Positions 24,488 to 34,541 of a stretch of DNA of 64,000 bases are shown one piece after another. Both the position numbers and the translations under genes were made by a program. The first letter of the stretch is position 1. Each line of letters opens with the position of its first letter. This DNA comes from Sulfurihydrogenibium sp. YO3AOP1. Lineage in GTDB: Bacteria > Aquificota > Aquificia > Aquificales > Hydrogenothermaceae. The DNA lies in assembly GCF_000020325.1 (NCBI RefSeq), contig NC_010730.1:1633501-1697500 (forward strand). Direction: 5' to 3'. The notes beneath the pieces were generated by a model, which saw nothing but the letters and a program-made list of their open reading frames with translations, was not told the origin of the DNA and did not search any database.

Positions 24488-26401
24488 TCAAAATACCTTT
24501 TCTATAGTAATTAAAATTTTTCTATCATATGCGTTAAACACACTTGCTGGAAGCATAGATGGTATTGGTGAAAAAACAGATTTCATAGAGCTGTTTAACA
24601 AGTTTTCTCCTTTTAGTTTTATGCTTAGATTTGACGAATGATGATAAATTATACCGGTGTTTAAGTTGTAGCTTTGGCTTACCTTGCTGCCATCAGATAC
24701 AGTAAAGCCCTCTCTATATATTAGCTCTCCAAAAAGGTCAAACTTATCTACAGATTGTAAATATCTAACATACCATCCAAATGTTGGACTTAATTTGGTT
24801 GAGTTAAAATTAATAAAATTTTTGTAAGCAGAAAAGTTAAATTTTTTATTTGCGTCTACCCTGCGTTCATAATCAAAAGCAAACAGATTAGATTTTATTG
24901 ATTTATCTGAGTTATAGGTTCCAAACTGTCTAAAACCAATAAGCTTTTCCATTGTAATATATCCGTAAAATAATTGAAATTTATTCTTATTTTTCTCATA
25001 GTTTAATTCTAAACTGCCACCTTTTACATCTTCTGATTTTAAATTTTTTGGGTCTTGACTGCTTTCAATTTCGTAAAAAGAAGGGGGAACATAAGTTTTT
25101 GTTAAAAATCCTTTGATATAAAGGTCGTTATTTATGTAAGATATAAAACCTAATCTAGAGATAAACTTATTAAGTTCTTCTAATCCACCATCTCTATCAT
25201 AATGGTCATATTTTAAACTTATAAATAAAAGATTCTTTTCATTTATATTAAATTGGTTTTCTACGAAAACAGTGTATAAGTTTTGATTTTTGAACTTGTA
25301 TTTATCTCTTAAAGCTGAAGGATAAATATCTGATATATCATTTTTCTTAAACTTTGCAGAGCTTCCTATGAGTAATACATTTCTATCTGTTTTAAACTCT
25401 TTTGATATATAAAATGTATATTTTTTAAGATTTCTGTTTTCATAGTAATAATTTACACCCATATAATATGGAAATCCTAAGGCTGGTAAATACAAGCCGT
25501 TATTTTCAAACTCTCCTTTTCTTCTGTTTTCATCGTAGGCAAAATTTAGTTTTAATGATTTGTCATCAAGCAAATACTGAGTTATTGATATATAAGCATC
25601 TTCCGAGCTTGTTTTAGAAAAATCTGGAGTTCTATCTACTGCAAGCCCCATATAAGCATCCCTTTTTACACGAGAAAAACCTATATCTATAGATGTATCA
25701 TAGTAGTTAAATTGAAAAAATGCATGCTGTCTAAAATTATCTCTATCTAATGGAGTGTTGTTTAAATGTTGAGTTTTAAGATTATCATATCCTTGATATA
25801 CGCTTACTAAATAAGAAAAATTTTCTTTTGGCTTTCTTGCATCTGTAAAGCTAAATCCATAATCTTTTGTTGTTGATACAAATGTTTTAAATACGGAGGC
25901 ATTTTCTCTGTCGGGCTGTTTTGTGTATAGTTTAATCAATATTATTGATGGTTCATTTCCAATTCTAACAGCACCTGCCCCCATACAAATCTCTATATGG
26001 TCTATACTATCTAATGGATAGTTGTCGTATATAAGGAATGGATTATCTGTATGCAATGAGCTTACTTCATGGTCGTTTATAAACAATCTGTATGAAGTTG
26101 TAACTCCAACTCCTCCACCGGCTGATGTTAATTGGTAAACTCCAAAACTATTTTGTATAAATGTGTGTAGCTTTAATGATTTAAGTATATCTGAAAGTTT
26201 GTTAGCCTGCATCATTTCAATTTCTTTTCTTGTAATGAGGATATAATGACCAAGGCTTTCAACTCTTGTTTTATTGGTTAAGTCCATAGATTCTTCATAT
26301 GTAGATAATAATGTTGATATATTTTCTTGTCCAAAGACGGTAAAAGAGTTTAAAGCTAACATAGAAGTTATTATTAATCTTTTATTTTTGTTGATAATCA
26401 T
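24488..26401 (-). CDS. TonB-dependent receptor heading a c-di-GMP signalling operon
   Basis: 637 residues. Signal peptide to about residue 25. Plug domain at about 50-160 (YILITRKEIEMMQANKLSDI, then VTTSYRLFINDHEV and DSIDHIEICMGAGAVRIG), followed by a beta-barrel with alternating aromatic strands ending in KILITIEKVF, a C-terminal aromatic residue as in outer-membrane barrels. The barrel is small for the family. No TonB box is clear. The operon with a periplasmic protein and GGDEF-EAL suggests that ligand occupancy adjusts cyclic di-GMP. The ligand is unknown. Confidence 0.88.
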   Translation of the reverse strand: MIINKNKRLIITSMLALNSFTVFGQENISTLLSTYEESMDLTNKTRVESLGHYILITRKEIEMMQANKLSDILKSLKLHTFIQNSFGVYQLTSAGGGVGVTTSYRLFINDHEVSSLHTDNPFLIYDNYPLDSIDHIEICMGAGAVRIGNEPSIILIKLYTKQPDRENASVFKTFVSTTKDYGFSFTDARKPKENFSYLVSVYQGYDNLKTQHLNNTPLDRDNFRQHAFFQFNYYDTSIDIGFSRVKRDAYMGLAVDRTPDFSKTSSEDAYISITQYLLDDKSLKLNFAYDENRRKGEFENNGLYLPALGFPYYMGVNYYYENRNLKKYTFYISKEFKTDRNVLLIGSSAKFKKNDISDIYPSALRDKYKFKNQNLYTVFVENQFNINEKNLLFISLKYDHYDRDGGLEELNKFISRLGFISYINNDLYIKGFLTKTYVPPSFYEIESSQDPKNLKSEDVKGGSLELNYEKNKNKFQLFYGYITMEKLIGFRQFGTYNSDKSIKSNLFAFDYERRVDANKKFNFSAYKNFINFNSTKLSPTFGWYVRYLQSVDKFDLFGELIYREGFTVSDGSKVSQSYNLNTGIIYHHSSNLSIKLKGENLLNSSMKSVFSPIPSMLPASVFNAYDRKILITIEKVF

Positions 26402-26464
26402 GACCTGTCCTATTAGTATTTTTTCTTAATTTGCTAAATATTAAAATTTTAACATATTCATTTT

Positions 26465-26720
26465 TGAGGTTGTTTCAAGAAAATTTTGATAAAGATATTA
26501 TCTTACCTGTCATTCTGAGCGTAAGCGAAGAATCTCCGCCTTTTTACCTCTCACTTACTCACTTACTCACTTTCTTTAAAAGAGGAGATCCTTTGGACTA
26601 AAGTCTTCAAGATGATAGGAAAAGGTTGAATGATAAGCATCAGTTAAATGGTGGCTTTATTTGTTGTTCTGAAGCCGTGCGAAGAATATCATACTTTTAT
26701 TGAATTTCTCACCCGACATG
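26465..26720. repeat. Type I element followed by type II end
   Basis: Type I end at 26465-26490, A half-unit 26508-26537 with the GCGTAAGC core variant (GNRA-like GTAA loop), B half-unit 26583-26617, the type II centre (GTTGAATGATAAGCATCAGT), variant A half-unit 26662-26690 and type II terminal repeat 26701-26720 (TGAATTTCTCACCCGACATG). Between the halves are short CTCAC/CTTACT microrepeats (26549-26572). The rest of the 478-bp gap 26402-26879 holds no gene I can see. Confidence 0.8.
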
Positions 26721-26879
26721 TTTTTGCACATTTGAATTTTAACATAAATGTTTTGTGATGTTTAATTAGATTTTTGTAATAACATTATAGTAAGATACGT
26801 TATGAGCGAAAAGCAGAAAAAATCAGAAGAGAGGGAGAGTTAAATATATTAAGTCTTACATCTTACCTTTAACGCTTTA

Positions 26880-27590
26880 CTAAAATCCAAATCCAAAGTT
26901 AAATCCAAAGTCTTCTTGCTTTTTGATTATACCTTTTTGCTTTCCATAGAATTCTAATTGTAAGATGTCTCCTTCTACTGGAATTTGTTTTGGACATGAA
27001 AAAGTGCAGTATTTACAATGTATGCATGAAGTTATATTATTTTCAGCGGCTATTTGTATTCTTCCATCATTTAACGCATCGTTTTTATCTTTCCAAAATC
27101 TAAAAATTTTAACAAAGTTTATAGGACCGCCAAAATCTTTATCATTTGCAAAAGCCGGACAAACACTATAACAAATTCCGCACAAAATACAATCTGTTTC
27201 TCTATCATACGTTGCCAAATCCTCAGGATAAACCTTTTCAAAAGGTTCTTTTGGAATAAACCATGCCTTGGCTTTTTTTAATTTATTTAAAAATTCATCA
27301 TGGTCCACAACCAAATCTTTTATAACAGGCATGTTGGATAAAGGCTCTATCACTATTTCATCATTAACCGCTAAATCCTTTACTTTTGTTTTACATGCTA
27401 AGACTGTTTGATTATTAACTTTTACTGCGCAAGTTCCGCAAATGGAAGCTCTACATTGGGCTCTGTATGATAAACTCGAATCCTGATAATTTTTAATTTG
27501 CTCCAAAACTTCTAAAATAGTAGTTCTATCTTCAATGTTATTTATCTCATAAGTCTGATAATTACCATTTCTGTTTATCTTAATAATCAT
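26880..27590 (-). CDS. sdhB: Succinate dehydrogenase/fumarate reductase iron-sulfur subunit, orphan
   Basis: 236 residues. The N-terminal ferredoxin-like domain binds [2Fe-2S] through CRASICGTC (Cys47, 52, 55) and a later Cys in LACKT. The C-terminal domain has two CxxCxxCxxxCP sets, CILCGICYSVCP and CIHCKYCTFSCP, for the [4Fe-4S] and third cluster. It transfers electrons between the flavoprotein and the quinone site. The second set is a plain CxxCxxC, not the spaced motif of E. coli SdhB. No flavoprotein or membrane anchor gene is adjacent, so the partners are encoded elsewhere. The C-terminus ends in a Phe/Gly repeat (FGFNFGFGF). Confidence 0.88.
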   Translation of the reverse strand: MIIKINRNGNYQTYEINNIEDRTTILEVLEQIKNYQDSSLSYRAQCRASICGTCAVKVNNQTVLACKTKVKDLAVNDEIVIEPLSNMPVIKDLVVDHDEFLNKLKKAKAWFIPKEPFEKVYPEDLATYDRETDCILCGICYSVCPAFANDKDFGGPINFVKIFRFWKDKNDALNDGRIQIAAENNITSCIHCKYCTFSCPKQIPVEGDILQLEFYGKQKGIIKKQEDFGFNFGFGF

Positions 27591-27708
27591 ATAGGAACCT
27601 CTTTAACTGTTTTGTTTTAAATTTAACAAAATTTTAAATCATTTTCTATGATTAAAGTGAGAGAGTGAAATAAGAGAAATTTTATTAACTTCTCACCTCT
27701 CACAAGAG

Positions 27709-28042
27709 TGCTGCTAAAAAATTTTTAAGATTTAACATGCTATCATTATGTCACTACTCCGTCATTCTAAAGCCTGTGAAGAATCTCCTTTTGCCTTCTT
27801 AGCTATTAAAGACATTAAAAAAGGAGATCCTTCGGACTTACGTCCTCAGGATGACAAAGGACAACCCAATGGTGTCATTCTGAGCATTAGCGAAGAATCT
27901 CCGACCTTTTTGTCTTCTTCTATATTAAAAAGACGTTAAAAGAGGAGACCTTCACTTCGGTGCTGGATGACAAAGAACGATCCAATGGCGTCATTCTAAA
28001 GCCGTGCGAAGAATCTCATACTTTTATTGAATTTCTCACCCG
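27709..28042. repeat. Five-unit repeat cluster (A-B-A-B-A) with type I and type II ends
   Basis: Type I end at 27712-27745 (GAGTGCTGCTAAAAAATTTT). Half-units follow: A 27759-27787, B 27821-27857, A 27873-27902, B variant 27941-27974, A variant 27989-28018. Then comes the type II terminal repeat 28021-28042 (TTTTATTGAATTTCTCACCC). Upstream, 27660-27708 carries GAGAGTGAAATAAGAGA and CTCACCTCTCAC microrepeats. The gap 27591-28137 must also hold the promoters of the divergent sdhB-like gene and the receptor gene; no clear consensus stands out. Confidence 0.8.
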
Positions 28043-28137
28043 GCTCATAAGTTAAAATGTTAAATTTGTATCTTGATTTTAACATATAATTATATTAAAA
28101 TTCTAAAACTTATATTAATCATAAACAGGAGGAAGAC

Positions 28138-30228
28138 ATGAAAAAGCTTGCATCAATGGTTTTATTATCTACTTACGTGATGTTAAGTTATTCACATGCA
28201 GTAGAAGGCATTAGAATTGAAAAAGTTACAGTTGAAGAGAAAAAAGCTGAGGAAGAAGTAAGCACAAAAAAAGAACTTACACAAGAAGAGGCTAAAGTTA
28301 CAAGACAGATTGACCTTGGAGAGATTTTATCAGAGTTTTATCCAGAAGTTTGGTACATGAGAAAGGCAGGAATTGCAAATGATTTATACATTAGAGGATT
28401 TGCAAAAGATAACATTAATGTATTGATCGATGGTTCTAAAATCTATGGTGCATGTCCAAACAGAATGGACCCCCCTTCTTTTCACGTTTCATCTCCTCAG
28501 ATTGAGAATATAACCATAAAAGAAGGTCCATTTGATGTTGAAAATGCAGGTTCTCTTGCTGCGGTTGTAAACGTAAAAACAAAAGACCCTAAGGAAGGAA
28601 TCGGGGGAGAGATAGGGGGAACCTATGGAAGTTGGAGCTATAGGACTGGCTACGTATGGGGAAATGTTGGAAATAAGTTTATCAAGGTTTTAGTTGGTGC
28701 ATCAAATCAATACTCTAAGCCTTATGAAAGCGGAGAGGGTAAAAAGGTTACAGAGTATGCAGTCTATTCTACACCAGCTGGACCAACAGCAGGAAAGTAT
28801 AAATCCCAATACATTAACGACAAAGCATTTAATATAGACAGAGTATGGACAAAGTTATTGATTACTCCAAACGATAATGCAGAGATTAAACTTTCTTATG
28901 CTTTTGAAAATGCAAGAAATGTATTATATCCGGCTTTAAAAATGGATGCTTTGTATGACAGAACAAACAGATTTAACACAGATTTTAAACTTAAAGATAT
29001 TGGTCTTAATTTTAGCATCTACTATAATGAAGTAAAACATGATATGAGAGATTCTTTTAGAACTACAGCAGGAAATTATCCATATTCTATGAAAACTTAT
29101 GCTGAGTCAAAAATGTTTGGAACTAAACTTTCAAAAGATTTAAATCTTTTTGGACTTAACATGACAGTTGGGATTGATACATATTTAAGAAATTGGAAAG
29201 CGGATAATATTCAAAATGCATTTACATCGACACCTAACTACAACGATGGTATGATACCGGATGTTGATATTAAAGACATTGGATTGTTTGTAAAAAGCAG
29301 TAAAGATATAGAAAAATGGACTATCTCCGGCGGCTTAAGATACGATTATACGTATTCAAAAGCAGACCCAAATTCTATGACAGCTAATACTAACAGAGAT
29401 TTATTTATTAAAAAAAATGGCTACAAATTCTCTAACACAGATAACTACGTATCAGGTTATGCTATTGCAAAATACAATATCAATAAAAAAGATAATGTAT
29501 ACGTAGGATTTGGTAGCACTGTAAGAGTTCCAGACCCAGAGGAGAGATTTATATCTTTAAGCGGTATGGCACCATGGTATGGTAATCCAGATTTAAAGCC
29601 AACAAGAAATAATGAAATAGATGCAGGGTTTGAAGCATTTCCAATGAATAATGTTGGAATTAAAGGCAATATCTTTTATAGCATGCTGCAGGATTATATT
29701 TATTTACGTCAGTATTCAGATAGTGGCAAAACTTACATAACCTATGAAAACATAAACGCTGCGATTTATGGTGGAGATATTAACGGATTTGTTGCTATAA
29801 ACGACAAAATCTCAACAGAGCTTGGGCTTGCTTATCAAATTGGTAAAAAAACAGACAAAAAAGGATTATACACAGACAGCGATTTAGCAGAAATTCCACC
29901 ATTAAAAGCAAGATTGGCTGTTAAATACGATGATAGAACTTTCTACGGACTAATAGAAGGTATATACTCTGCAAAACAATCAAAAGTTGACTCAGATTTA
30001 AAAGAGCAAGAAACCGGCAGCTGGTTTATAGTAAACGTTAAAGCAGGATATACATATGCAAATAGACTATTTGTTGGTGTTGGTGTTGATAACGTATTTG
30101 ATAAATTCTACTATAACTATCTATCTTATGTAAGAGACCCATTTAGAGGAATTTCTTTATCAGGAAATCCTGTCAAAATCCCAGAACCCGGAAGATTTAT
30201 TTACGCAAACGTTTCTTACAGATTTTAA
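28138..30228 (+). CDS. TonB-dependent receptor of the OprC/NosA (copper) family
   Basis: 696 residues. Signal peptide to about residue 21, then a Lys/Glu-rich stretch, a plug domain (LYIRGFAKDNINVLIDG) and a barrel ending in YANVSYRF with terminal Phe. At 104-113 it has GACPNRMDPP, closely matching the G-CPN-MDPP motif of the copper receptors OprC and NosA, which contributes Cys and Met ligands. This suggests copper import, in keeping with the SCO protein and the heavy-metal efflux operon elsewhere in the window. GGAGGA lies 7 nt before ATG. It is a single gene with its own terminator. Confidence 0.9.
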   Translation: MKKLASMVLLSTYVMLSYSHAVEGIRIEKVTVEEKKAEEEVSTKKELTQEEAKVTRQIDLGEILSEFYPEVWYMRKAGIANDLYIRGFAKDNINVLIDGSKIYGACPNRMDPPSFHVSSPQIENITIKEGPFDVENAGSLAAVVNVKTKDPKEGIGGEIGGTYGSWSYRTGYVWGNVGNKFIKVLVGASNQYSKPYESGEGKKVTEYAVYSTPAGPTAGKYKSQYINDKAFNIDRVWTKLLITPNDNAEIKLSYAFENARNVLYPALKMDALYDRTNRFNTDFKLKDIGLNFSIYYNEVKHDMRDSFRTTAGNYPYSMKTYAESKMFGTKLSKDLNLFGLNMTVGIDTYLRNWKADNIQNAFTSTPNYNDGMIPDVDIKDIGLFVKSSKDIEKWTISGGLRYDYTYSKADPNSMTANTNRDLFIKKNGYKFSNTDNYVSGYAIAKYNINKKDNVYVGFGSTVRVPDPEERFISLSGMAPWYGNPDLKPTRNNEIDAGFEAFPMNNVGIKGNIFYSMLQDYIYLRQYSDSGKTYITYENINAAIYGGDINGFVAINDKISTELGLAYQIGKKTDKKGLYTDSDLAEIPPLKARLAVKYDDRTFYGLIEGIYSAKQSKVDSDLKEQETGSWFIVNVKAGYTYANRLFVGVGVDNVFDKFYYNYLSYVRDPFRGISLSGNPVKIPEPGRFIYANVSYRF

Positions 30229-30263
30229 TTTCCTGCTGCTGCTTGAACAACCTCTTTGTCTTC

Positions 30264-30290
30264 AAGGGAGCTTTAAGCTCCCTTATTTTT
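30264..30290 (+). terminator. Rho-independent terminator of the OprC-like gene
   Basis: AAGGGAGCTT (30264-30273) pairs with AAGCTCCCTT (30275-30284), in practice an 8-10 bp stem, followed by ATTTTT. It is 35 bp after the stop codon and abuts the stop of the convergent 91-residue gene. Confidence 0.88.
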
Positions 30291-30564
30291 ATACAATCTT
30301 CATAACAACGACCGTTTGAACCTTATCACCAATCCTTTTTACTTGAGAGTAAGCATAGATCTCAACATCTTCTTGGGTTGATATTCTTTTTCCTCTTATA
30401 TTACTCATCTTCTTATCTCTTAAAGCAACATAGTTGTCCGTTGGGAGATAATCGTTCTTTTTCATCTCTTCAATAAATTTATCGCTTGCAATTTTTTCCT
30501 GTGCCGGGTCTGATACATCTACACCGTCAAGTATAACTGTAAGTTGTTTTATGTCCTGTTGCAT
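30289..30564 (-). CDS. Hypothetical protein (91 aa)
   Basis: A small soluble protein without signal or membrane segment. Its sequence begins QQDIKQLTVILDGVDVSDP, followed by EKIASDKFIEEMKKNDYLPT, then a basic segment RDKKMSNIRGKRIS and strands EIYAYSQVKRI and KVQTVVVMKIV. The beta-alpha-beta pattern suggests a compact fold. No convincing Shine-Dalgarno sequence is seen before the chosen ATG. It is convergent with the receptor and divergent from clpB. Family not recognised. Confidence 0.6.
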   Translation of the reverse strand: MQQDIKQLTVILDGVDVSDPAQEKIASDKFIEEMKKNDYLPTDNYVALRDKKMSNIRGKRISTQEDVEIYAYSQVKRIGDKVQTVVVMKIV

Positions 30565-30727
30565 TCTTGCAATCCTTGTTTTAATTTTATTTTTAAAATT
30601 ACTACATAAAAATAAAATTTTAAATGATGTTTTTCACAAATCAAAAGACTATTGAAAATTTTAGCATTATGTATTATGTTAATTTAACAATACTACACTA
30701 AAATTATTTTACAATGGAGGATTTAAA

Positions 30728-33712
30728 ATGTTTAGTGAAAATTTATTAGAAAGAAAAGCAAAAAATTTGTTAGAACAGGCTAAAAGTATCGCATTTAAAA
30801 ACAATGACTCAATGGTTGATACAGACCATTTACTTTTGGCGTTAATATCTAAAGATGATTCACCACTTTTAAAGATTCTTGAAAAGAGAGGTATTGATAA
30901 GAAAGCTTTAAAAGAGAATATTACATCATACTTAAATGACATTTACTCTCAAATAAATAAAGCTGTAGAGGACTATTCAAATTATTTAAAGAATTTACAA
31001 TCCCAGTTAACACAAGCAAGAAATCAAGCTCTTGAAATATACAAAGAGCTTAGAAATGTAAAGGCTCAAAAAGAGAGATTAAAAAGAGATTTATCTTATG
31101 AAAGGGAATTTTTCTTTGGTGGTGGAAGTAGGTTAGAGCTTGAAAGATTGACCATATACGAAAAACAGCTTGAGTCTAATTTAAACTCATTAAAATCTCA
31201 ATTAGCTCAGCTAACGGATTCTAACACTGCTGATAAATTTTTATCCGGTGATATAAATCTTTTGTCATTCCTATATAAGATTATAGAAAACCATTCATTA
31301 ATCAAACAAATCGAAGACCTTGGATTTTCTAAGGATAGATTTGTAGAAAAAATCATTGAAAATGTCACAGGCTCAAAAACTTCAAAAGTATATTCATCAA
31401 AGCTTATTAAAGTTTTAGAAAATGCTGAAAAAATTGCATTTAACAGTGGCTCTAATACAGTTGGCATTGTTCATATAGCAACATCTTTGGTAGATAGTAA
31501 AGACACAATAGCTGGTAAAATTTTAGATGAAATATTAAATTTTGAGAAAAAAGAAGGAGGAAAGAAAGCAATGGACGAGAAAAATATTCAGCAAGAAATG
31601 GCAGAAGAGGAAAAATCTGCATTAGAGAGATTTACTGTTGATTTAACAAAATTAGCAAAAGAAGGAAAATTAGACCCGGTAATTGGAAGAGAGAGAGAAA
31701 TTCAACAAGTTATAGAAATCTTACTCAGAAGAACTAAAAACAACCCAGTATTGATTGGAGAGGCTGGAGTTGGTAAAACAGCTATTGTAGAAGGTTTAGC
31801 ACAAAAAATAGTAAACAAAGAAGTTCCGGAGGAGCTTCAAAATAAAAAGGTGTTATCTCTTGACCTTGGCGGTCTTGTTGCAGGCACAAAGTACAGAGGT
31901 GAATTTGAAGAGAGAATGAAATCTCTTATCGATGAGCTAAAAAAAGACCCTAACATCATACTATTTATAGACGAATTACACACAATCGTTGGAGCGGGTA
32001 AAGGAGAAGGCGCTTCTGATGCAGGACAACTTCTAAAACCAGCCCTTGCAAGAGGAGAAATTAGAGTTATAGGTGCAACGACACTTGACGAGTACAGAAA
32101 ATATATAGAAAAAGACCCAGCATTAGAAAGAAGATTTCAGCCTGTATATGTAGAAGAGCCGGATATTGATACAACAATAGAAATACTAAAAGCTTTAAGA
32201 CCAAAACTTGAAAAACATCACAACGTAAAAATAAGTGATAAAGCAATAGAAGCAGCAGCAAAATTAACCGGCAGATACATACCGGCAAGAAAATTCCCGG
32301 ATAAAGCGATTGATGCCCTTGACCAAGCATGTGCAAGAAAAAAACTAAAGCTTGTCTATGCATCTCCAGAAGTTATTGAACTTGAAAGAAAAATCAAAAT
32401 GTTAGACGAACAGATAATACAGGCTTCCTTAGATGGAGATTATGAGAAAGAAGCAAAACTAAAAATAGAAAAAGCAAATCTTGAAAAACAACTTAAAGAT
32501 TTAAAAACTAAATCTTCAAACGAAAGAACAAAACTTGAAGAATTACAAAGACAGCTTGAAGAAATTGAAAAGCAGATAGAGTTCTACAGCCAAAAAGGCG
32601 ATTATGAAAAAGAAGCTGAATACAAGATTAAAAAAGCTCAAATAGAAAAAGAGATAAAAGCTCTACAACAAAAACTTGCTGAGTCTGTAGTTGTTACAGA
32701 AGATGATGTTGCAGAAGTTATAGCAGAATGGACCGGAATTCCTATATCTAAGATGAAAGAAGAAGAGATGGAAAGACTGCTTCACTTAGAAGAAGAAATG
32801 CATAAACGTTTAATAGACCAAGAACATGCAGTTAAACTAGTTGCAGAAGCTATTAGAAGAGCAAGAGCAGGATTATCAGACCCAAGAAAACCACTTGCAT
32901 CATTTATGTTCTTAGGACCAACAGGTGTAGGTAAAACAGAGCTTGCAAAAACATTAGCAGAACTTTTATTTGACGATGAAGATGCGTTAATCAGATTAGA
33001 TATGTCAGAATTTAAAGAAGAGCATTCTATTGCAAAATTAATCGGTGCACCTCCAGGATACGTAGGATATGAAGAAGGTGGAAAGCTTACAGAAGCAGTA
33101 AGAAGAAGACCCTACAGTGTTATTCTACTTGACGAGATAGAAAAAGCTCATCCAAGAGTATTTGACTTATTCTTACAAGTACTTGATGATGGAAGACTTA
33201 CAGACTCTCAAGGTAGAACTGTAAACTTTAGAAACACTGTAATCATAATGACTTCTAACATCGGTAGCCAATACTTAACACTTATACCGGTAGATGCTCC
33301 GGAAGAGGTTATTGAGAAAGAGTTTGAAATCGCTAAGAAGAGAGTTCTTGAAGAAGTTAAAAACTACTTCAGACCAGAATTTTTAAACAGAATAGATGAA
33401 ATAATTGTATTTAAGCCATTATTCAAGAAAGATATCATACAAATAATAGACTTAATGGTAAATGCTCTTAATAAGAGATTGCATGATAGAAATATTAAAG
33501 TTGAGCTTACAGATAAGGCTAAAGAAGTATTGATGAAGCTTGGTTATGACCCACTTTATGGTGCAAGACCTATGAGAAGAGCTATACAAAAATACCTTGA
33601 AACACCATTATCAGAAAAAATACTTAGAAGAGAAGTTAAAGAAGGCGACACCGTTATAGTAGATGCTGATGAAACCGGTGAAAATTTAGTATTTACTGTA
33701 AAACAAAGTTAG
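30728..33712 (+). CDS. clpB: ClpB-type disaggregase with enlarged N-terminal region
   Basis: A hexameric AAA+ protein that resolubilises aggregates with DnaK. 994 residues against about 860. Two Clp_N-like repeats (about 1-70 and 222-280) are separated by roughly 150 residues, including a coiled coil (72-165). NBD1: Walker A GEAGVGKT (344-351), Walker [11 protein letters not shown]. The middle coiled coil holds an internal repeat (two copies beginning GDYEKEA). NBD2: Walker A GPTGVGKT, Walker [11 protein letters not shown], ending with SNIGSQ and the small domain. There is no ClpP-docking IGF/IGL loop, which fits ClpB rather than ClpA/C. Shine-Dalgarno GGAGG. Confidence 0.92.
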   Translation: MFSENLLERKAKNLLEQAKSIAFKNNDSMVDTDHLLLALISKDDSPLLKILEKRGIDKKALKENITSYLNDIYSQINKAVEDYSNYLKNLQSQLTQARNQALEIYKELRNVKAQKERLKRDLSYEREFFFGGGSRLELERLTIYEKQLESNLNSLKSQLAQLTDSNTADKFLSGDINLLSFLYKIIENHSLIKQIEDLGFSKDRFVEKIIENVTGSKTSKVYSSKLIKVLENAEKIAFNSGSNTVGIVHIATSLVDSKDTIAGKILDEILNFEKKEGGKKAMDEKNIQQEMAEEEKSALERFTVDLTKLAKEGKLDPVIGREREIQQVIEILLRRTKNNPVLIGEAGVGKTAIVEGLAQKIVNKEVPEELQNKKVLSLDLGGLVAGTKYRGEFEERMKSLIDELKKDPNIILFIDELHTIVGAGKGEGASDAGQLLKPALARGEIRVIGATTLDEYRKYIEKDPALERRFQPVYVEEPDIDTTIEILKALRPKLEKHHNVKISDKAIEAAAKLTGRYIPARKFPDKAIDALDQACARKKLKLVYASPEVIELERKIKMLDEQIIQASLDGDYEKEAKLKIEKANLEKQLKDLKTKSSNERTKLEELQRQLEEIEKQIEFYSQKGDYEKEAEYKIKKAQIEKEIKALQQKLAESVVVTEDDVAEVIAEWTGIPISKMKEEEMERLLHLEEEMHKRLIDQEHAVKLVAEAIRRARAGLSDPRKPLASFMFLGPTGVGKTELAKTLAELLFDDEDALIRLDMSEFKEEHSIAKLIGAPPGYVGYEEGGKLTEAVRRRPYSVILLDEIEKAHPRVFDLFLQVLDDGRLTDSQGRTVNFRNTVIIMTSNIGSQYLTLIPVDAPEEVIEKEFEIAKKRVLEEVKNYFRPEFLNRIDEIIVFKPLFKKDIIQIIDLMVNALNKRLHDRNIKVELTDKAKEVLMKLGYDPLYGARPMRRAIQKYLETPLSEKILRREVKEGDTVIVDADETGENLVFTVKQS

Positions 33713-33718
33713 TTTTAC

Positions 33719-33754
33719 AGCCCCGGGTCTTGATGGCTCGGGGATATTATATTT
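33719..33754 (+). terminator. Terminator-like hairpin between convergent clpB and xthA
   Basis: CCCCGGG (33721-33727) pairs with CTCGGGG (33737-33743) with one G-T wobble and a 9-nt loop. It is followed by ATATTATATTT on the plus strand, and it lies directly after the clpB stop. Confidence 0.55.
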
Positions 33755-34541
33755 CAAGATCTAAGATTACAGGAGCATGGTCAGAAGGTTTTGGCGACCT
33801 TCTTCTTCTTGGCCACAAATCAACTTCAACATTTTTTACATACTGCAAAAACGGTTTTGATACTAATATGTAATCTATTCTCATTCCTTCATTTCTCCAA
33901 ATAGCACCACCTATATAATCCCACCATGTAAATTGTTGCTTGTTTGGATATAAGTATCTAAATGTATCTATCAAGCCAAGATTTAAAAGCTGTCTTAAAA
34001 GTTCTCGTTCTTCCGGCATGGTTCCGATTGAATCTGTCAGTAGTACAGGGTCGTAAACATCTATATCTTCTAATGCAATATTCAAGTCTCCAAGTAACAT
34101 TATCTTTTGATTTTCAAAATCAAAATTTTCCTTTAGAAAGTTAATAAAATGCTTATACCAATCCAATTTGTAATAATATTTCTCTCCACCTCTCAAATCT
34201 CCATGTGGAGCATATGTGTTAATCACAAAAATTTCCTTTTCTATGATTTTATCAATTAAAACCCTTTTTTGAACATCAAAGTATTCGTGATTTAAACCTT
34301 TTTGATAATGAGAAATTTCAAGCTTAGATAAAGTAGCAACTCCGTTATATCCTTTTTGTCCAGAAATATCTTGATATACATAACCAAGCTTTTTAAAATC
34401 TTCAGAAGGAAAGTTTTTATCTTCTACCTTAATCTCTTGAAAACATAAAACATCTATATCGTTGTTTCTATGATTTAACCATTCAATAACCAAATCTTTT
34501 CGTGCTTTTATAGAATTAACATTAAACGTACAAATTTTCAT
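33747..34541 (-). CDS. xthA: Exodeoxyribonuclease III family AP endonuclease
   Basis: 264 residues of the exonuclease III / AP endonuclease fold, which cuts abasic sites in base-excision repair. Metal-binding and catalytic motifs in order: FNVNSIKAR, CFQEIKVED (Glu ligand), NTYAPHGD, LLGDLNIALEDID, and the C-terminal SDHAPVILDLE with the catalytic Asp-His. WWDYIGGAIWRNEGMRIDYIL is the usual substrate-binding segment. Its ATG overlaps the stop of the upstream membrane protein gene by 4 nt, indicating coupling. Confidence 0.95.
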   Translation of the reverse strand: MKICTFNVNSIKARKDLVIEWLNHRNNDIDVLCFQEIKVEDKNFPSEDFKKLGYVYQDISGQKGYNGVATLSKLEISHYQKGLNHEYFDVQKRVLIDKIIEKEIFVINTYAPHGDLRGGEKYYYKLDWYKHFINFLKENFDFENQKIMLLGDLNIALEDIDVYDPVLLTDSIGTMPEERELLRQLLNLGLIDTFRYLYPNKQQFTWWDYIGGAIWRNEGMRIDYILVSKPFLQYVKNVEVDLWPRRRRSPKPSDHAPVILDLEI

